Shown here: positions 41,189 through 53,600 of the stretch, piece by piece
How positions within the stretch are numbered: the first letter of the stretch is position 1
How the letters are laid out: each line of letters opens with the position of its first letter
NCBI RefSeq assembly: GCF_037975245.1
Contig: NC_092569.1
Location: 31,130,668-31,194,667 of the forward strand
Reading direction: 5' to 3'
DNA from: Apostichopus japonicus
Lineage: Eukaryota; Echinodermata; Holothuroidea; Aspidochirotida; Stichopodidae
DNA length: 64,000 nt
Translations under genes and position numbers: made by a program
The notes under the pieces: model-generated
What the model was told of the DNA's origin: nothing
Databases searched by the model: none
Seen by the model: only the letters and a program-made list of their open reading frames with translations

Positions 41189-41673
41189 TCATTGACTTGG
41201 CTGTATTTTCATTGTTGTTGCTGTTATACCGCAATCAGAACCGCGAAGACTCGTCCAGAAGATACCGCGGTTATCGTTGTACGAGTAGTCAACATTCAGA
41301 TTGGAGTAGCCACAGGAATAGAAAGTTGACGCATAGACCGGGTTTTTGTTTCGGCAGAGTTTGTAAGGGTTATTACCACTACAGCCCTCACAATTAAAAC
41401 ATTTACAATGGTAGCAATGATTCATACAATAATCATAACAGTAGTAATAATTATGGTCATAATAACAACAATAACAGTCAGAGTACTCGTATCCACCTGT
41501 AGCTACGCGGTTGCTGAATGAGTAGCAGTGGCTGGAAGAGCCCGTGCTTCTATCGTATGCATACCACCAGCCACCTCGGTGTTTTTCTGCACAGTCGAAG
41601 GTACTCGATCCATCGTTGTCTTGATCGTACGTACTAAATCGATGCCCTGAATTTGCTCCCATAGCATTGTTAC
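41189..41673 (-). CDS. Gene C last exon: FReD C-terminal part with Cys/Tyr-rich insert
   Basis: G-NNAMGANSGHRFSTYDQDND, CAEKHRGGWWY, then an 82-residue insert containing CYCCYYDHNYYYCYDYC and CYHCKCFNCEGC, then CGYSNLNVDY and RGIFWTSLRGSDCGIT before the stop. The family motif SNLNG reads SNLNV. The insert ends (YSFSNRVATGG and NPVY..TFYSC) match gene B and the orphan exon, while its middle differs in length and sequence. Confidence 0.9.
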
Positions 41674-44600
41674 CTGGAATGAAATTAGCAAATACTGAAT
41701 GAAGGTATTTTCTTGTAAAATACGAAGTTTTTTCCTTTTATATATACTGGACACTATTAAGTCACTTTAGGTTCGTTTGCTATAGTTGTCGGTTATAATT
41801 GCGTTTGTTATTTTGTTCGTTTAAGTTGGGCTTAGGTTATATTTTTGTGGTTTCATATACGAGTGCTAAATTATCGTAAGGGAGTGTACAATATTGAACA
41901 AAGGAGTCAAGTTTGCGAATTTTTATTGGAACGATTCCAATTCTGTAAATTCGTCTGGGACCTCATTTGAGAACATCGTTAATTATAACAATATTTTTCT
42001 CAATGTCAGTATTGTATTTATATCATTGTTTCGTTTCCTTTGACAAATATTAATTAATAATATAGTAGTGAGTGACAGATTAGCAGAAATGTAATCGGTG
42101 CCTTTTTTTGAAGATTAACTTTTAGCATTTTGTAAAATATATAGTGTTGACTGTTCAATTTATGCTAGGCGCTCAAATAAAAGGGAAGTTAATAAAGTGT
42201 TTGGTTGTATCATTCATGGCATCATAATCTCTCGTGATAACGTTTTAACTTCCATACTGACAGATTTCTTCCATTTGATATCGACGAGCTAATAGTTTAC
42301 AATATGATTATACATTTCTAACGATAAGAAATACGGCAAGTAATGCTCTTTAAGAATGTAACATACAATTCGTCTCGAATGATCTCTTTAAAAAAAATGT
42401 CTGAATTATTTGGATACTTTTGATGTTATTATTGCAATATCATTGGCCTCTCAATCAATGTTATGAACAAATTTTTCATGGTCAAATGAAACTTAATTTT
42501 CTTTGTTTGGAAATGATAAAGTCGTTCTTAAAAAAAGAATAATTGAATTTACACTTTAATAACATATTTCAATTACAGAGTAAGCTGAAATGATGTAGCA
42601 ATCATTAGATTTCTAGACTGGTTATTACTCATTTACGTTTTAAGCTCGACAAGGTCTGGGTAAAATTGCGAGCAAGCAGACGCTACTAACTATATAGGAG
42701 TGGTTGATATGATATGTTATGATGTTACAACCATATATACTTTCACCAACACGTGCTAAAGTGCAAAACAATGTATAATGAGCAATGCGCACGGGAATCT
42801 AAGCTCGACGTCTAATACAGTTCTAAATTAGAACATAGACTAGATTTATAATATGACTTGAGTATATGTACGAGTACAAATCCAAGACTGTGATTACGAC
42901 TACAGGTAGTTATGTTATAATAATATTATATAATAACTGCGTGCGATTACGTATGCGTATGATTGACATTTATGATTGCGTATGATTGCGTATGATTGAC
43001 ATTTAGCACAATACATACCAGCATTTCCATTGTAGCCAAACAGTGACAGTTGGTATCTGTCTCCCTCGTTACTGATTCTGAAAGATGAATAACGGCTGTG
43101 GTATGTTGATCCTTCCCTGTTTGTCTTTTCTATTAGAAGTTGGTAGTTTATGTCTGTTTGTTTTGTCAAACTGTATATTTTGTCGTTGCCAATCCAGTGG
43201 TCTCCTGTGGGAATTCCAAAACCGTGTTTGTACTCATTCCAGTTTCGATAAAAGTTGACGGAGCGACTTGTACGTCGTTGCAAAATCTAGAATGAGCATC
43301 AAAAAGTTTATCGATTTGATGTGAGTAATATATGAAATATCTCATTTGTACTACAATAAGTTAGAGAAATTAACTGTTGAAGGTCAATATTCGATGAGAT
43401 TAAATCGATAGGAAGATGGATCAATTTAATCAAATAATTGAATGATTTACTTCAAATGTTAGTGAACGAAGTCCTGTCATATGAGAAAACAAAAGTTTTA
43501 CATGGTAAAGATTTTAATTGTCAATGGCTAAAACTTACTGTCCATCCCCCACTAGACATTTCACAATATACTTCAAAACCAGAGCTTTCAGCGGGATAAA
43601 TGGTATATTTTCCGTTATTTGTTCTGTTTGCTGCGTACAGATCAGAACAATCTCTCGGTCCACTGCGGGTACATGTAACACCATCACCTTCAAACCATTC
43701 GTTACAGTAATATCTACGGATATTATTCCGCTCCTCGCAGGTTGCGTCTGCACTACAACTGTAACTCTCACTTGTAAGTACGTTACTGTTGCAGGTTATT
43801 CGTTGGGAACATTCAGAATTAATGTATGATTCACCTTCCTGGAAAGATAAATGTTAGACGACATATTCCAAAGATAGTAAAATATATGTTAATTTGTTAC
43901 ATTTTTAACGACTTTTGATGACACACTGGATTAAAACTAATATACGGTCATGAGCGTTTTAAATATATTAGGCAACGTACATCGTTCTCTATGTATCATA
44001 ATTGCGTTGCCATATCTATGTATTTTTGCTAGGTCTAAATTGAATTACAGGCAAATAATTTTAAGATACCCTAAAAGAATCGTACTGACCCTTAAAACAC
44101 TTCCTTTGGCAGCAACGAAGCAGTTGTGTGTGCAAGTCACTCCGTCCCCTTCGTAGTTTGGATTGCAGTAGCATTTGCGGACACCGTTCCTCTCAGCACA
44201 GGTTGCGTGATCACTACACTGGTAATTCGCCTCTATAATATGGTTGTTGCTACAAGTTGATCTTCGTGTACATCTTGAATTGATGTAAAACTCGCCTTCC
44301 TAATATAAGGTATTCAGTAGGAAAATAATAATACAATAAATGAATTTTGGATTTGCGGTTGTCACAGTGAAATGTACAGCATAGCAAGAATGGCTGGCAA
44401 ATTTCATTTTTTTTTTTATTCTGGCAAAGGGTGTCAACCTTTAAAAAAAGTTTAATGCGAAGTTTAATGCGATCTTTGCAGCCAACTCTGATGTTGGGGG
44501 CCTACGGATTTACAATTATTGTTTTGTTTAAAGTAGATGTCAAATGTTGCATTCCGAGAAGGTTTATTGCCACTAAAAACTCAACTTACAATACGTTTGA

Positions 44601-47600
44601 AACGCACTATTTAGGTAAAAAGTACCCAATAATGTTGTTTAAGGTTTATAAAGGAATGCACAACCGTAGAAGTGATATCATGCTTCCCAACTAAATGTAA
44701 AACATCCCTTGACTGACACTTTTGCTTGGCCTGTCGAGTAAAAAGGGGTCCAAGGTCCCTGCCTAAATACAATGCGCTCGCCACACGGTTATCTTTAAAT
44801 GTAATGCGATATTTGACAAGTTTAAATAGTAAAGGTTTGCCTGAAATAATTTGAACAATGAATTAAGAGCTAAGCATTTTAAAATGTCCCGAAGAACTGT
44901 ACTGACCCTTAAAACACTTCTTTTGGCAGCAACAAAGCAGTTGTGGGTGCACGTCACTCCGTCTCCTTCGTAGTTTTGATTGCAGTAACATTTACGGACA
45001 CCGATCCTCTCATCACATGTTGCGTGATCACTACACTGGTAACTTGCCTCTATAATCTGGTTGTTGCTGCAAGTTGATCTTCGTGTACATCTTGGATTGA
45101 TGTAAAACTCGCCTTCCTAATATAAGATATTCAGTGGGGAAAAAATATAATAATAAATGAATTTTGGATTTGCGGTTGTCACAGTGAAATGTACAGCATA
45201 GCAAGAATGGCTGGCCATATTTTTTTTACTGGCAAAGGGTATCAAGTCTTAATAAGGCTTAATGCGGTCTTTGCAGCCAACACCGATGTTGGCGTCTACG
45301 GATTAACGATTTTTGTTTATTTTTTTTTTCTAAAGTAGCTGTCAAATGTTGCATTCCGTGAAAGTTTATTGCCACTAAAAGCTCAATTACAATACGTTTG
45401 AAACGCACTATTTAGGTAAGCAGTACCCAATAATGTTGTTTAAGGTTTATAAAGGAATGCACAACCGTAGAAGTGATATTATGCTTCCCGATTAAATGTA
45501 AAACATCCCTTGACTGACACTTTTGCCTGGCCTGTCGAATGAAATGGGGTCCAAGGTCCCTGCCTAAATACAATGCGCTCGCCACACGGTTATCTTTAAA
45601 TGTAATGCGATATTTGACAAGTTTAAATAGTAAAGGTTTGCCTGAAATAATATGAACAATGAATTAAGAGCTAAGCATTTTAAAATGTCCCGAAGAACTG
45701 TACTGACCCTTAAAACACTTCCTTTGGCAGCAACAAAGCAGTTGTGGGTGCATGTCAATCCGTCTCCTTCGTAGTTTTGATTGCAGTAACATTTACGGAC
45801 ACCGCTCCTCTCATCACATGTTGCGTGATCACTACACTGGTAACTCGCCTCTATAATCTGGTTGTTGCTACAAGTTGATCTTCGTGTACATCTTGAATTG
45901 ATGTAAAACTCGCCTTCCTAATATAAGATATTCAGTGGGGAAAAAATAAATCTGTAAGTGTATTGTGTAAATGAATTACGATAATCGACAAGTTCAACAG
46001 TCATAATTAACGTTTTAGTTTCACTCTCCTGGAAATGATAACTGTTAAACGGTTTATTCCAGTGAAAGTAAAATCAATGTTTATTTGGTACCACGCTTGA
46101 TAACGCTGTTTGAATAAAACTGAACTTCTACTCTCAAATGGTCATGAGCGTTATACATATCTTAGGTAAAGTTCATCATTATGGATGCAATTGCTTTGGA
46201 TGCCTTATTTTGCTAGGTCTCAATTACAAGACTTTTGCAAAAACATGTACAACCGAAATATGGGGACAATCAATATCAACAATAATATTGAGAATTAATA
46301 ACAGATATAATAAAGAGTAAGGTCAATCAATTGCAATCCAAGATTTTAATTTATAGTGCACTTTTCATGGTATATATTAAGACTTGTGAACGGCATCAAA
46401 TAAACTTACTGCTAATACGACGCCTTCCCCTCGGACGTAACAGCCACATTGCTCTTGAGGTATGCAGTTATCTCCAAAAATCATGTGGTTTTCTGGACAA
46501 AGACATCTCTTTGGTTCCGCTGGATCCGGTATGACACAATCATTCGGATTCTCACAAGTCCTTTCACATGTATTATCATAATTATCCTTGTTGGATAAGC
46601 ACCAGTTAATGGGTAAATCTGGTAAAATTGAAACCACCAAAATTTAATCCTAGCTTGAAGTGTTAACTCACTTTTATTACATAACTTTATTATCGAATCT
46701 TGTTACCATCGTCATGCTCTGGCCGCTCGGAACAATTGCTGATTGTAAACATAGGATCAAATGGGAGCCGGATTTGTTATTGTTTAGACTCATTTAACTT
46801 ATACTCATTAATGTCACACATTCAAAATGATATTACATTTTCAAGTATTCGACTATGGGCATCAATAAATACAGTTGTCTACGATATTCATTTCTTCCAT
46901 TGAAACCTTTCTTTAATATGCTTCAATTTCCGTTTTGAGTACAAAGATATGGAGAAAATAATTTATAAATGTCTAACCTGTTATTCCTTCTACATTAGTA
47001 AGACTTGTTATAGAATAATTCCCCCATTCATCGGCAATGCGAAAGTTGTCGTATGTCAAGGAATATGACTGGCCTGAATAATTCTCTAGCTCGATGCGCA
47101 GCTGGTAATTCTTTTGATTGATCAAGTGAGCTAACTTTTCATTACCAATCAGAAATTCACTGTCTAAGAAACCAATACCGTTTTTGTATTCATCCCAGGT
47201 TCGATTAAAATCGATGGATCCATCAACACGTCGTTGTATGACCTGAAGAATTCAAAATATCGGTAGACAACTAACGGATACATTTCATTATCCCTATGAT
47301 CTAAACCTTATAGCCAAAACGTTGGGCTCACATCAATAAGTACGAATAGGATAGAACATATTTGTGATGTTGCGTTATATGTTATCTGTATACATATCTA
47401 TATCACTATCATAGGTGTGCACATACAATTAGTTTTCTAATCGTATTAAAAGTCAACTTATTTACTCTGGGTAGTTTTGTTTTCAATATTAGGCTTCAAA
47501 TACCCATACATTGTACAAGGTATATCATCCAACATACTCTACAACTAAAATGTACTGACAATTCCAATGTTTTTTACAAAGTGTATATTGGAGAGTAACT

Positions 47601-50600
47601 CTGATATTGTAAGTGTTCACGTCTTGAAATACAGTACGTACTGTCCAACCTCCAGATGTAGTGTTATGATCACAATATGTCTGAAATGGTTCCGGATACT
47701 GGTCAGGTTTAATCAGGTATACACCGGATTTGGCGTTGGTAGAAGAGCATTGGTTAAGTACTTCATGACAATCCCTTGGATATTCCGGAGTTTGGAATAG
47801 AAAATACTGCAAGTCTAGCAACGGGAATAATGTTTAAAAGAAGATCAGAACAACACGTACATATGTTGCAGAATCAGGTCCACATTAGCAAATTCTTCCA
47901 ACATAAATATGATAGCTAATTTCCAACAGCTTTGTTTAAGTTACACTGTAAAATATACGTAGTAACTACTTATAAACCATAACTAAAGGTATTCAATCAT
48001 TTCGGCCAATATTCATGGAGGCTAATTTCTGCTAGAATATTTTATATGAAATGAAAATCTAACGCAAAAAAATACCGTGACTCTGTGGCGAAATGGTCAA
48101 AGAAGCAAACATGATTAGTGATAGCTTTCCTTGACACGAGGGTATGATTTGTCCCTATTTTTACCTTAAAACAATCTAACGTTTATCAGCAGTAACTGAG
48201 ATTTGAAACTGCCTAATTATTGAACGAGCCTAACGTATGCAATGTCTCAACAAAGTGCGTGTTTTGTCCATTCTGTTACTGTTACTTGCAATTTATCTTC
48301 TGAAGAAGATCCTGTTACGATCGAATCGTCGGGCAAACTTACTTGGCCCAAACTACTAACAAGTATGGATAAATATAATCGGAACTATCTTTATTCTGGA
48401 AATATGAATTGACTAATGACTTGTAATTCTTTCAGATTTATTATCGCTGAGAATCTACAATTAACCCCAATCAGCGCTAAAGCTACTTTAATACAATGTA
48501 CTTTACTGTACTACTTTAGTACAAGGACATTATTGATAATTCTAAATCATTATTTATCTTACAAATTAAAATAGGAGAAAGTCCCACATATGAAGTACAT
48601 CTTCATGGTTCCTTTCTAAATTAAACTTTTTCTGAACTATTATTTAGAAAACAAATTTTTGTTGATTGGTTAGTTTTCGGTAGTTTATATTAATCGTCAC
48701 CCTTACAGAAAAAAAAAAAACTTACTTGAATCGTTGACTCTTGTGCTTGCAGATATCTGAAGTAACAAAAATTAAAGGGAATGTAAAATTAAGTAAAGTA
48801 CATTCTAAAGAAACAATATTGAGTTAAGAATGTTGTACGAAGGTCATGGTATCACAAAATACAGGACATATGCATATCTATGACACCTTTACTTTAACAT
48901 ATTCTATCATTTTAAGTTTAAATATATAGAACAGAATCTTATAGCTCATTAAAATAAATTTGATTTCGCTTTTTATTCAAATAAATGAACAATTTCCAAC
49001 TTGTAAATTTTAATAGAAAAAGGTGATAAGAATGGCCAAAAAATTAAGCAGTAATATAATGTTTCAAAATCTTAATATTTATTTAACATTTATTTTACTG
49101 CTTATAATTATTATTAAAGCTAAGATTAAAAGTAGTTTTTATTGAATAACTTTAATGTTTGAAAATATGATTATATGTATGTTTGCATGTCTTCGAATAC
49201 GTCTTATTCTCATTATTTTTTTTTTTCACAATGAGACAATTTATTCCGTTCTTCTTGAAAAGAAATGAAGAAAATTCATGATCCGAAAACTTTGATCTCC
49301 TAGTGCTGTTCGTACAGTAAGCTAAGTACAATTATCTATAGCGGAAAACTGGATATATTATACTAATGAGGTACTTGTACACTGGGACAACGTGAAATTT
49401 AGCCTCAAAAATGTGAAATTAGCCAAGTTTTGAAAATATGTCCAAAAAAAGAGCAACAAAAACGTATACAAATTTAAAAATCATCGGTTTTGAAGAAGAA
49501 TATTGTTTGTTGCGATACGTGCAAGCCACTTCATTGACTTAGACAAGTACAACAACACAATAGATCTTTTTTTTCAACATCACAAAACACGTTTACGTTT
49601 TACGACATTTTTTGTTACAACTTTTTGCTTTATCATAGAAAATATGTCGATCTATTTAGAAATATTGCACTCAGAACGTATGCAATAATTAAAGCTATTG
49701 ATGTTTTTAAATTATGCAAAGTTATTTGTTAGCTACAAAAACATTGTTAAAGTAACAATTTATATTTTTATAAATAAAAAAAAAAACAAGTTTAAGATCG
49801 CCGTAGAAAATATTTGGGCAAAGCCTAACACTTAATGGGAACATCCTGATTATTGTTTTTTCAACTTATCTAAAGTTAATTACCTAAACAAGCAAAAAGG
49901 ATGAAAATCTTTACAACACATGTGATGGAATGATTGCGAACTTTTTACGAGAAATGCTAAAATTGACGAATCACGCCCAATCAAAATAACCTCATGTATA
50001 GCAAAATACAAGTTAGCGTATCCATAACGAAAACTGGTTCGATTACCCTGTGTAAACATCAGCAAAAGCGGATGCTCTTTCCGCAACGTTAACGTTTACT
50101 GTATCTATATTAAGACAGAAAACAATTCTTGAACGCCCCAGAACATCCACATGAACCCAGCTCCCATGAAAACGCATCCTTGTGTATAACAAACGTGCAT
50201 GGATATTTTGTTTTGACCTTTGTTTGGCGTAATTCTCTGAAGTATCCTAAATCAAGGATAACATATAATATCATAACGATACATATTTTTTTCTCTCGAT
50301 TTAAAAAGAATTGTCATTTGACGCCTGTGCGCAAAGCTTTTATGATAGCAAATAAGATACTACGTTGAAGGAAGAAATGATTCAGATATATTGAATAAAA
50401 GTTAAACATCACATTTATCCTATTGCATATAACATATTAGAATTAGTTAGTATTTTATATGTGCGTTGGTTCAGGACAACTCTTACATGGTTTACATGTG
50501 CTGAGATTATCCGAAAATTCGTTAATTAAGTATTTCGGGAGAAAGAAGCTAATGATACATCAGTCGTGCACAAATTCTTCTTCAAAAGGATATTTTTGTC

Positions 50601-53600
50601 AAAGTAGTTATGATTAAATATAAGTGTGTAAATAAACGATATATGTTAAATTTGAAATAAATGATAGGTAACAGACACATCACATTTCATATATGACTTC
50701 TCGTAAAACAATTAATAGAGTTTCTGTAAAGTTATATCCATTTGAAAATTCTTCACAATCAACATCATCTAGATTCCCTCAACACAACAGGATTTTGAAT
50801 AATAGCCGTTCTTGTCTACGAGATCACGTGTTGTATGGTATCATTTTCAATTTTTTTAAATTATAGATTTTGCAAGGATTAAACGAGGAAATGATGGATA
50901 TAAGCCTGTCGTGTCGACAACGTGGCAAAAAAAAAGCTCTGAATCATAAATTATAACCTTTGTACAGTTTTGTTCTTTTAAAAAATAGAATCAGGAAATT
51001 TACAACGGAAACGCAAAGCGTGAAGGCATACGCTTTTATTTATTGTTGTGTCTGGGATGATTGAGTAATGTTAATAAACAATTCTGTTACTATTCTCCTT
51101 TATTATGACATTGGTTTGGTACAATTTAAAAAACAAAATCTTGGAATGATTTTTTTTTATTATTGTAAGTTAGTCGATGATCTTCCTGATGTTATAGAGA
51201 AAATTTCAAAACTAACAACGTTTCACATTGTCTTTTTTGTATTATACTTTATTCTCAATTTCTTGTCACTTTTCATAACATTGAGGTTATAATTTTCGTA
51301 CTTTATTTTTAGTTTTAAAGCGGCGTTTCGTGCAAACTTGTTACAAACATGTTGGCTATTAGAATAACTATATATAGTTGATGATTATTACATTGATAGC
51401 GTCAAAATCATCCCTATGATAAACGCTCATGACCCAATCGAGCATATTATTAACAGATGCATGTGTAATACAATACAATGACCGCCAGAGGGAAACAAGA
51501 CATTGGAGAACAATCAGTGTTACCTTTACCCGAAAACAAATTGTGCATGAAACTATTAGAGACGATGTTTCAGTATTGAGCTAGTACAAAACGGGGTTAC
51601 TTGGCTTACAAATATCGGTTGCCAAATTACCTGTATCAAATATAAGGTGTATTTTTTATTTGGCAAATAATTGTTGATCATTTTAAGATACATTCTGTTT
51701 CCTGTTGTGTATTTGCATGACGTACTGATCAATAGATATGCTTACGTACGTTCCTGTATTGAAGAGTGTCTTACATTAAAGCGTTTATTGTGTTATGTTT
51801 TACAGATACCTGCCCAGCGAGCAAATTTCCAAGTTGTTGTCATGTTTATTTTGTAATACTTAACATATTAACACTTTTGTGAACGAGAATTTAAAAGTGC
51901 TTGGAATGCTTCTAATGGTCAATCGATTAATAACTGTTTTTGTAGTTTAACATTGATTGTTAAATATTTCACACATAAACTGTTACAATACTGAGGTTTT
52001 CTTAGCTCGGCTTGAAAAAAAATATTCAGCTAAATTGCGCCATTTTATTGTACACGAAAAACCTATCAATACTTTATGTTGACATATCAAATGTCTTTGG
52101 ATTAGGAATAATGCTTCATTCGAATATTAAATCCAACTTATTGATCATATCAGTGTAACGTGGTAAATATAGCAATTTGGATATTAAACTTATTCAAAAG
52201 TGTATTTATCATTTCCGTATGCATATTTGTTCTTATAAAAATTCATAGGAGAACTTTATCTCTTTTTTGTACTAGTTGGGCTGTCATTTTGACGGAAAGG
52301 TCAATTTTGTATTCGGAAAATATGAATTGACAGAACAAATTGGCATCGTGAAGGTAATAACTTCGCAAGTTGTTCTTTAAATTGTTACTTGTTTTATAAA
52401 TTTGCGATTTAAACTTCATACGATATTTTTTTTTGATAAACAAATGATAAGTTCACAAGATAATCATAAAGTTATTTTTTTTTAGCATAGGTTAATGGAT
52501 AATTGATCATATGTAGGGTTTCGAACAAATATGCTCTCGTTACAAGAACGTTAAGGCTTCTTGTAAAAGAAAATATTAGAGTTTCTGTAAAATTATATCC
52601 ATTTTGAAAATTCTTGGCAATAAACCTCGTCTAGACTCACTAAAAACAACACGATTTGAAAAAAAAGGTTCTCGTCCACGTGATCACGTGTTGTATGGTA
52701 ACATTTTCAATATTTTTAATTACAGACTTTGCAAGCAAGAAACGAGGAAATGATGGCTACAAGCCTGTCTTGTCGACAACGGGGAAGAAGGCTCTAAATC
52801 ATAATTTATAACATTTCTACATTTTTGTTCTGTTCAAAACAAAATCTAGAACTTTACAAAGGATATGCACAGCGAGACGCTATATGTATTTATTTATGTT
52901 TTTTTCTGAGATGATTAAGTAATGCTAATAAACAAGCCTCTTTTATTGTTCTCCTTTTTCTTGATATTGGTTTAGTACAATTTTCCTTTTCTTAGCATGA
53001 ATTTGTTTGTTATTGTCGGTTAGTAGACGCTCTTTCTGAAACTACAGGCAAAATTTCAAAAGTAACAACTTTTCACATTGATTTTTTTTATAATACGTTT
53101 TTCCTATAACTTTTCATAACATTTAGTTTATAATTTTCGTACTTTATTTTTATTCTTAAAGCAGCGTTTCGTGCAAAATTCTTACAAACATGTCGACTGT
53201 TTAAATATTTACATTTAGTAGATGATTATTATTATATTATTATATTGACATGCTTTCAAAATCATTCCTAAGATTAACGCACATGACCGAATCAACTACA
53301 TTTATAACAGATGCATGTGTAATACGACGCGATGACCGCCAGAGGGAAAACAAAACATTGGAGAACAAACAGTGCTACCTTAACACTTTTCAGTATAATA
53401 CTATTATAAAACGTTGATACTTGGATTTTACATATTGGTTGCCAAATTTCTTGTATCAAATATAAGGTGTTTTGGGGACGTTTGGCAAATAGTTGTTGAT
53501 CATTTTAAGATACATTATATTTCCTCTGAGGTATTTACATGATAAACTGATCAATATATATTTGTACGTACTTGCCTGTATTGAAGAGTGTTTTACGTGA

